DNA of 64,000 bases. Source: Halosimplex halophilum. GTDB taxonomy: Archaea; Halobacteriota; Halobacteria; Halobacteriales; Haloarculaceae. The translations under genes were made by a program, and so were the position numbers. This document shows positions 59,154 through 64,000 of this stretch, piece by piece (within the stretch, counting starts at the first letter, position 1; each line of letters begins with the position of its first letter). A model generated the notes under the pieces. That model saw only the letters and a list, made by a program, of their open reading frames with translations. It was not told where the DNA came from and did not search any database. Location: positions 186,001 through 250,000 of the forward strand of contig NZ_ML214298.1 in assembly GCF_004698125.1 (NCBI RefSeq). The letters run 5' to 3'.

Positions 59154-59537
59154 ATGTCAGAGGCAGAGACGATCGGCGAGGCGCTCGACCTCTCGGCGGT
59201 CCGGCTGGAGATGCCGGGCTACGTCGAGCTGGTGCTCTCGCTGGTGATAATCTGGGGGTTCGGCGACGCCGCGTCGACGCTGGTGGCGGCCGCCTTCGCC
59301 GGCCCCTCGCTGGAGGCCAACCCGTGGATCCGCCTGTTGCTGGTCCACCACCCGCTGTCGGTGGTCGCGCTGAAGGCCGCCGTCGTGCTGTACGCCGGCG
59401 TCGTCCTGCTGGAGTGTCGGTCCGTCGTCGAGCGCGTCCCGGGCTGGCGCGCCTGGTTCCTGGGTGTCATCGGCCTCGGGACCGCGGTGGTGGTGACCAA
59501 CGTCTACGTCGGTCTCGCCGCCGTCGCCGCGGCGTGA
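59154..59537 (+). CDS. Small membrane protein, DUF5658-like
   Basis: This 127-residue protein has four hydrophobic helices (about 24-48, 64-82, 84-92 extended and 101-125). The segment WGFGDAASTLVAAAFAGPSL followed by EANPWIR is the D...E-x-NP pattern I recall from DUF5658. The best TATA-like box (GATTTATG, about 59097-59104) is nearly 55 nt upstream, so this mRNA may have a leader. The function is unknown. Confidence 0.65.
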   Translation: MSEAETIGEALDLSAVRLEMPGYVELVLSLVIIWGFGDAASTLVAAAFAGPSLEANPWIRLLLVHHPLSVVALKAAVVLYAGVVLLECRSVVERVPGWRAWFLGVIGLGTAVVVTNVYVGLAAVAAA

Positions 59538-59611
59538 GCGGGCGGCGCCCGCCCGCGTCGCCGCCCGGGACCGGGACAACAGTTTAGCCGCTGTCGCCGG
59601 ATGGGATCGGC

Positions 59612-61978
59612 ATGACCGACGACGCGCGGACGGGTCCACCGACGGAGACGACCGCGGCCGACGATCCAGGCGACGACCCCGACGACGCCGAGCGGCTCGT
59701 CGGCGAGGGCGTCGACCGCCGGGAGGACGCCGCCCTGCTGACCGGAAACGCGACCTTCACCGACGACATCGACCACCCGGACCTGGCCTCCCTCACCTTC
59801 GTCCGGAGCGACGCGGCCCACGCCACCGTCGAGGCCGTCGACACCGACGCGGCCGAGTCGATGGAGGGCGTCCTGGCGGTCTACACCTGGGCGGACGTGG
59901 CCGCCTCCGAAATTCCGGGGGTGCTCCCGGTCTCGACGCACGGGCTGGACTGCGACCTGCCGGGCCACCCGGTGTTCGCCCGCGACCGGGTCCGCTACCA
60001 GGGCCAGCCGGTCGCCGCGGTCGTCGCCGAGGACCGCTACCGCGCCCGCGACGCCGCCGACGCCGTCGAAGTCACGTACGACGAACGGGACGCCGTCGTC
60101 GACCAGCGCGAGGCCCAGGGGTCGGACGCCCCGACGCTCTACGACGGCGCCCCCGACAACGTCGCCGCTACATCGGAACTCGGCGACCGCGAGGCGACCG
60201 ACGCCGCGCTGGCCGACGCCGACCACACCGTCGAGATCGACCTGACGAATAACCGGCTGATCCCGAACGCCCTCGAACCGCGGGCGGCGGTCGCCCGCTG
60301 GGACGCCGGCGACGGGCGGCTGACCGTCGAGCTGACCAGCCAGTCGCCCCACGGCCACCGCGGGAAGCTCTCGACCACCCTCGGCCTCCCCGAGAGCGAC
60401 ATCCGGGTCGTCGCGCCCTCCGTCGGCGGCGGCTTCGGCCACAAGGGTCACCACCACCCCGGCGAGGCCGCCGCCGCCGTCGCCGCGATGGACACCGGGC
60501 GGCCGGTCAAGTGGACCGCGACCAGGAGCGAGAACTACCTCGCGGGCGCCCACGGCCGAGACCACCGCACGACCGCCGAGATCGGCGTCGACGACGACGG
60601 AACTATTCGAGCGCTGCGCGTCGAGACCGACGCCAACGTCGGCGCCTACGGCCTCGGCGGCAGCCTCGGGATGCCCGGCTGGTACGGCTCGCTGCTCTCC
60701 AGCCAGTACGCCGTTCCCGCCATCTTCTGCGAGACCCGCGCGGTCTTCACGAACACGACGCCGATCCACTCCTACCGCGGCGCGGGCCGTCCCGAGGCCG
60801 TCTACGTCGCCGAACGGCTCGTCGGCGCCGCCGCGCGGGAACTCGGCTTCGACCCCGCCGAGCTGCGCCGGCGCAACCAGATCGCGGAGTTCCCCCACGA
60901 GACGGCCGTGGGCGCCACCTACGACAGCGGCGACTACGAACTGGGGCTCGACGAGGCGCTCGACGCCGCCGGCTGGGCGGACCTGCGCGACCGGCCGGAC
61001 CGCGACGACGACGGTCGCTACCTCGGCGTCGGCCTGGCCTGCTACGTCGAGTCGACGGGCGGCGGCATGGAGAGCGGGGTCGTCCGCGCCCACCCGGACG
61101 GCACCGTCACCGTCTCCGCCGGGACCCACTCCCACGGCCAGGGCCACGGGACGACGTACGCCCAGATCGTCGCGGACGAACTCGGCGTCGACTACGACGA
61201 CATCGACGTGCGGGAGGGCGACTCCGACGCCGTCCCGCAGGGCACCGGCACCTTCGGCAGCCGCTCGACCATCACCGGCGGCAACGCCGTCGCCGAGAGC
61301 GCCCGCGCCGTCCGCGAGAAGGCCCGCGCGTTCGCCGCGAACCTGCTCGACGCGCCCGCCGATGCAGTGACCTACGACGACGGCGAGTTCGCGGCGCCCG
61401 ACCACACCGACGAGACGCGCACCTTCGCCGACGTGGCGGAGGCGGCCTACGGCTGGGGCGTCCCCGACGGGATGGACCCCGGGCTCGAAGCGACCACGTT
61501 CTTCGAGCAGGACGAGACCGCATACACCTTCGGCACGCACGTCGCCGCCGTCGCCGTCGATCCGGAGACCGGCGCCGTCGACATCGAGCGCTACGTCGCC
61601 CTGGACGACTGCGGCGAGCGGATCAACCCCACCATCGTCGAGGGCCAGGTCGAGGGCGGCGTCGCCCAGGGGGTCGGCCAGGCGCGCTACGAGGCGGCGG
61701 TCTACGCCGACGACGGCCGTCTCGAAACGGATTCGATGCTCGACTACGCCGTCCCGCGGTCGTTCCACGTCCCCGAGGTCGAGACCGAGGCGACGGTCAC
61801 GCCCAGCCCCACCAACGACCTGGGCGTCAAGGGGATCGGCGAGGCCGGCACCATCGCCGCGCCGCCCGCCGTCGTCAACGCCGTCTGCGACGCGCTCGAC
61901 CCGCTGGGGATCGGCCACGTCGACATGCCGCTGACCGGCGAGCGCGTCCGGGCGGCGGTCCGCGAGACCGAGGAGTAG
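59612..61978 (+). CDS. Molybdopterin hydroxylase large subunit (xanthine dehydrogenase/CoxL-like), lone
   Basis: This 788-residue Mo-cofactor subunit has substrate-channel and Mo-binding motifs including VGGGFGHKG (about 270), SYRGAGRPEA (Tyr388), SAGTHSHGQGHGTTYAQI and the C-terminal GVKGIGEAGTIAAPPAVVNA with the base Glu near 744. The loop is YRGAGR, the form II/xanthine-type sequence, not the AYxCSFR of true CO dehydrogenase. No FAD or 2Fe-2S subunit gene is adjacent. An acidic 30-residue N-terminal tail is present. The substrate is unknown, perhaps a purine or aldehyde. Confidence 0.87.
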   Translation: MTDDARTGPPTETTAADDPGDDPDDAERLVGEGVDRREDAALLTGNATFTDDIDHPDLASLTFVRSDAAHATVEAVDTDAAESMEGVLAVYTWADVAASEIPGVLPVSTHGLDCDLPGHPVFARDRVRYQGQPVAAVVAEDRYRARDAADAVEVTYDERDAVVDQREAQGSDAPTLYDGAPDNVAATSELGDREATDAALADADHTVEIDLTNNRLIPNALEPRAAVARWDAGDGRLTVELTSQSPHGHRGKLSTTLGLPESDIRVVAPSVGGGFGHKGHHHPGEAAAAVAAMDTGRPVKWTATRSENYLAGAHGRDHRTTAEIGVDDDGTIRALRVETDANVGAYGLGGSLGMPGWYGSLLSSQYAVPAIFCETRAVFTNTTPIHSYRGAGRPEAVYVAERLVGAAARELGFDPAELRRRNQIAEFPHETAVGATYDSGDYELGLDEALDAAGWADLRDRPDRDDDGRYLGVGLACYVESTGGGMESGVVRAHPDGTVTVSAGTHSHGQGHGTTYAQIVADELGVDYDDIDVREGDSDAVPQGTGTFGSRSTITGGNAVAESARAVREKARAFAANLLDAPADAVTYDDGEFAAPDHTDETRTFADVAEAAYGWGVPDGMDPGLEATTFFEQDETAYTFGTHVAAVAVDPETGAVDIERYVALDDCGERINPTIVEGQVEGGVAQGVGQARYEAAVYADDGRLETDSMLDYAVPRSFHVPEVETEATVTPSPTNDLGVKGIGEAGTIAAPPAVVNAVCDALDPLGIGHVDMPLTGERVRAAVRETEE

Positions 61979-62029
61979 GTCGCGGGCGCGGGGGTCCCGT
62001 ACCGCGCGACGGTAGCGGGCTCGCCGCGG

Positions 62030-62251
62030 TCACGACCCCCGCTGTCGCGCGAGGAAGTCGAGCGCCTTCGAGAGCAGCCAGACGATCGCGAGGAAGGGCA
62101 ACAGCGGGACCAGCAGGATCACGAGCCCGAGAAAGAGCGCCCAGCCGATCGAGTCCATCTCCGCGTCGGGCCGGGCCTTCGGGCCCGGCGTGACCGTCCG
62201 GAGGACCTTCCGCGGCGCGCTCAGTTCCTGCCGATCGGTGGAGTCGCTCAT
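62030..62251 (-). CDS. Small DUF7535-like membrane protein, 73 aa
   Basis: The protein begins MSDSTDRQELSAPRKVLRTV and has RPDAEMDSIGWALFLGLVIL, then one long hydrophobic helix LVPLLPFLAIVWLLSKAL. I recall the haloarchaeal family DUF7535 with this layout. The ATG at 62251 is supported by GTTTATCC (about 62275-62282, minus), 27 nt upstream. The function is unknown. Confidence 0.7.
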   Translation of the reverse strand: MSDSTDRQELSAPRKVLRTVTPGPKARPDAEMDSIGWALFLGLVILLVPLLPFLAIVWLLSKALDFLARQRGS

Positions 62252-62352
62252 GGGTTCCTGTAGGACGCGCGAAAGGATAAACCCGCTGCCGGGGTCCGGG
62301 CAGGGGTCGCCGGTGGGAAACACCCATGCCCTCGCAGTACGAGGTGGCGGGT

Positions 62353-64000
62353 ATGTCCGATCTCGGGGATTTCACTGACTTCGACGGGAGCGACGAGGAC
62401 GAGGGCGACGCGGGCGGGGCGGCCACGGACGCCGATTCCGGGACCGAAACCGACGCGTCGGCGTCCGACCCGACCGGCGCCGACACGTTCGACGCGGGCG
62501 AGGCCGACGACGACTTCGAGGCGATGGACGTGACGCCCGCCGGCGAGGACCGCGGCGTCGGCGTCGTCTCCGCGACCGAGGGGCTGCGCATCAGCGAGGA
62601 CGGCGAGGAGACGGAACTGCGGGCGTACGTCACCGTCGAGAACCGCTCTGACGTGCGGATCGGCAAGTACCTGCTGATCCCCTACCAGGACGACGAGCGT
62701 CTCTTCTGCCGGATCACCGCCCTGGAGTACGCCCAGGAGTTCCGCGCCGACGACGCTACCGAGATCCACGCCCGCCGCGCGATGCGACGGGGCGACATCG
62801 ACGAACAGGACTTCAAGTTCGTCGCCACGCTCGACCCCGTCGCGGTCCTCTATTCGGAGGACGGCGAACTCAAACGGCGGATGACCGACCGCGTGCCCAA
62901 GCCCGAGACCGTCGTCCGGGAGGCGACCGACAAGTCCGAGATCAAGACCGGCCTCAAGATCCCCGAGGACGGCGTCTTCCTCGGCCACCTCTCCGTGGGG
63001 GGCGAGAAGGTGAAGACCGCCGCCGACCCGCCCCACATCGACTACCGGCTGAAAGACGACTACGGGGACGGCGACCCGCTGGTCTTCCGGCACACGCTCG
63101 TCGCCGGCGGCACGGGCTCGGGCAAGACCCACAGCGCCAAGAACGTCCTCCGACAGTACCTCGCCGACGACCGGACCTACCCCGTCGAAGACGGTGCTCG
63201 GGACGTGTCGCCCGGGCTCGTGATGTTCGACCCGCAGGACGAGTACGCCCAGATGCACGACGACAACCCCGACCTCGACGCCGAGTTCGAACGCCGGCTG
63301 GAACGGGAGGGCATCGCCCACGGCGGGGTCGACGACACCATCGCCTTCGTCCCGAAGGTCCAGGGGGCGTCCTACGCGACCGGCGACCACCGCGCCGAGC
63401 AGGTCGAGTTCACCATCCCCTTCTCGATGGTCCAGGACAACCCCTGGCTCATCGCCGGCTCCAGTCTGAACGGCAACCAGTACAACGCCCTCCAGCTGCT
63501 TCTCAATCGCTTCTCCCGCGACTACGGCCCCGACGGGACCTACCAGCAATTTAAAACGTTCATGGACGACCCGGCGCTGCGGGAGGAACTCGACGAGACG
63601 GGGCGGGTCCACGAGGCCACGTTCAACGCGGTCAAGCGCCGCGCGCTGGGCTTCGACGGCATCTTCGACCAGGACGCCCGCCCGATCACCGAGCGGGTCC
63701 ACGAGTTCGTCCGCGCGGGCGGGATCTCCGTCGTCCCGACCTACCACATCAACAACTCCCGGACCACGGTGACCGTGGTCCTCGCGCTGGCGGCGCTCAT
63801 CGTGGACCAGAAACTCTCGAACGACCCCGACTACGAGCGCATCAAGAACACGCCGCTCGTCCTGGGGCTCGACGAGGCACACAACTTCCTCTCCGAGGTG
63901 GACAGCGTCCAGGGCGAGCAGATCATCGGCAAGTTCACCGAGGCCGCCAAACAGGGCCGCAAGGAGCGACTGGGGCTCTTTCTCATCACCCAGGACCCGC
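62353..64000 (+). CDS. HerA/DUF87-type AAA+ ATPase (3' end outside window)
   Basis: The first 549 residues are visible and the frame runs off the window. After an acidic N-terminal tail (1-65), a beta-barrel HAS-like region with VTVENRSDVRIGKYLLIPYQ leads to the ATPase core: Walker A GGTGSGKTHS at about 252-261, FDPQDEYAQM (about 293), and Walker B LVLGLDEAHNFL (about 503). HerA-type proteins pump or translocate DNA, in repair with NurA or in conjugation. No nurA is seen here. The best start is ATG 62353, and no convincing TATA is noted. Confidence 0.85.
   Translation, partial: MSDLGDFTDFDGSDEDEGDAGGAATDADSGTETDASASDPTGADTFDAGEADDDFEAMDVTPAGEDRGVGVVSATEGLRISEDGEETELRAYVTVENRSDVRIGKYLLIPYQDDERLFCRITALEYAQEFRADDATEIHARRAMRRGDIDEQDFKFVATLDPVAVLYSEDGELKRRMTDRVPKPETVVREATDKSEIKTGLKIPEDGVFLGHLSVGGEKVKTAADPPHIDYRLKDDYGDGDPLVFRHTLVAGGTGSGKTHSAKNVLRQYLADDRTYPVEDGARDVSPGLVMFDPQDEYAQMHDDNPDLDAEFERRLEREGIAHGGVDDTIAFVPKVQGASYATGDHRAEQVEFTIPFSMVQDNPWLIAGSSLNGNQYNALQLLLNRFSRDYGPDGTYQQFKTFMDDPALREELDETGRVHEATFNAVKRRALGFDGIFDQDARPITERVHEFVRAGGISVVPTYHINNSRTTVTVVLALAALIVDQKLSNDPDYERIKNTPLVLGLDEAHNFLSEVDSVQGEQIIGKFTEAAKQGRKERLGLFLITQDP

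Noticed and set aside
59612-61978. Aerobic CO dehydrogenase
   Set aside because: The active-site loop is YRGAGR and not AYxCSFR, and the other two subunits are missing.

Overview
The window is a stretch of a haloarchaeal (class Halobacteria) chromosome. The evidence is very high GC, strongly acidic proteins, Tat-type lipoprotein signals, many families found only in haloarchaea, and haloarchaeal promoters with TATA-like boxes about 25-31 nt before the start codon, as expected for leaderless mRNAs. I cannot assign a genus. Genes are densely packed on both strands. There is no rRNA, CRISPR array, complete insertion sequence or provirus.

Layout: 0-12 kb holds the end of a COG1395-type regulator, a lone Cas4-like protein, a hairpin-rich gap, a Cmi4 homologue, a membrane Fe-S (HdrD-like) oxidoreductase, two vapBC modules, a family-4 uracil-DNA glycosylase, a DUF99 gene, and a four-carbon acid sugar kinase with a PdxA-type dehydrogenase. 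12-24 kb is mostly membrane and transport: a DASS transporter, an APC permease with UspA partner, a PiT phosphate transporter, two Tat lipoproteins (one DyP-like) and small membrane proteins. 24.5 kb holds an intron-containing tRNA-Lys(UUU) with a partial copy of its 3' end nearby. 24.6-34.8 kb holds a ParB-HTH-like protein, small Cys-rich proteins, a ferredoxin nitrite/sulfite reductase, a third vapBC, pheA, Hsp20, a peroxiredoxin, archaetidylserine decarboxylase and a Bat-type PAS/GAF regulator. 34.8-42.5 kb holds leuS, a BtuF-like protein, a 2'-5' RNA ligase-like protein, a membrane-tethered winged-helix regulator and a low-complexity secreted protein.

42.5-52.2 kb is the metabolic centrepiece: a complete carrier-protein arginine pathway, argG-argH followed by lysW(argW)-lysX(argX)-argC-argB-argD-argE-argF. 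The second block is almost entirely joined by stop/start overlaps. LysW carries glutamate while ArgX, ArgB, ArgC and ArgD turn it into bound ornithine. ArgE releases ornithine, and ArgF, ArgG and ArgH finish arginine. The most interesting candidate for something undescribed is the argG leader. A haloarchaeal promoter sits 260 nt upstream of argG and would start a leaderless transcript at a 44-codon reading frame with 12 arginines, seven of them in its last ten codons. A short hairpin spans its stop codon. This is what an arginine-sensing leader peptide would look like, but it rests on sequence alone. The argF 3' end and its terminator are tandemly duplicated.

52.2-64 kb holds an M50-type membrane protease, DUF5518, DUF5789 and regulator genes, an M32 carboxypeptidase, a Yip1-like protein, the ubiquitin-like E1 UbaA, a lone molybdopterin hydroxylase large subunit, and a HerA-like ATPase cut by the window end.
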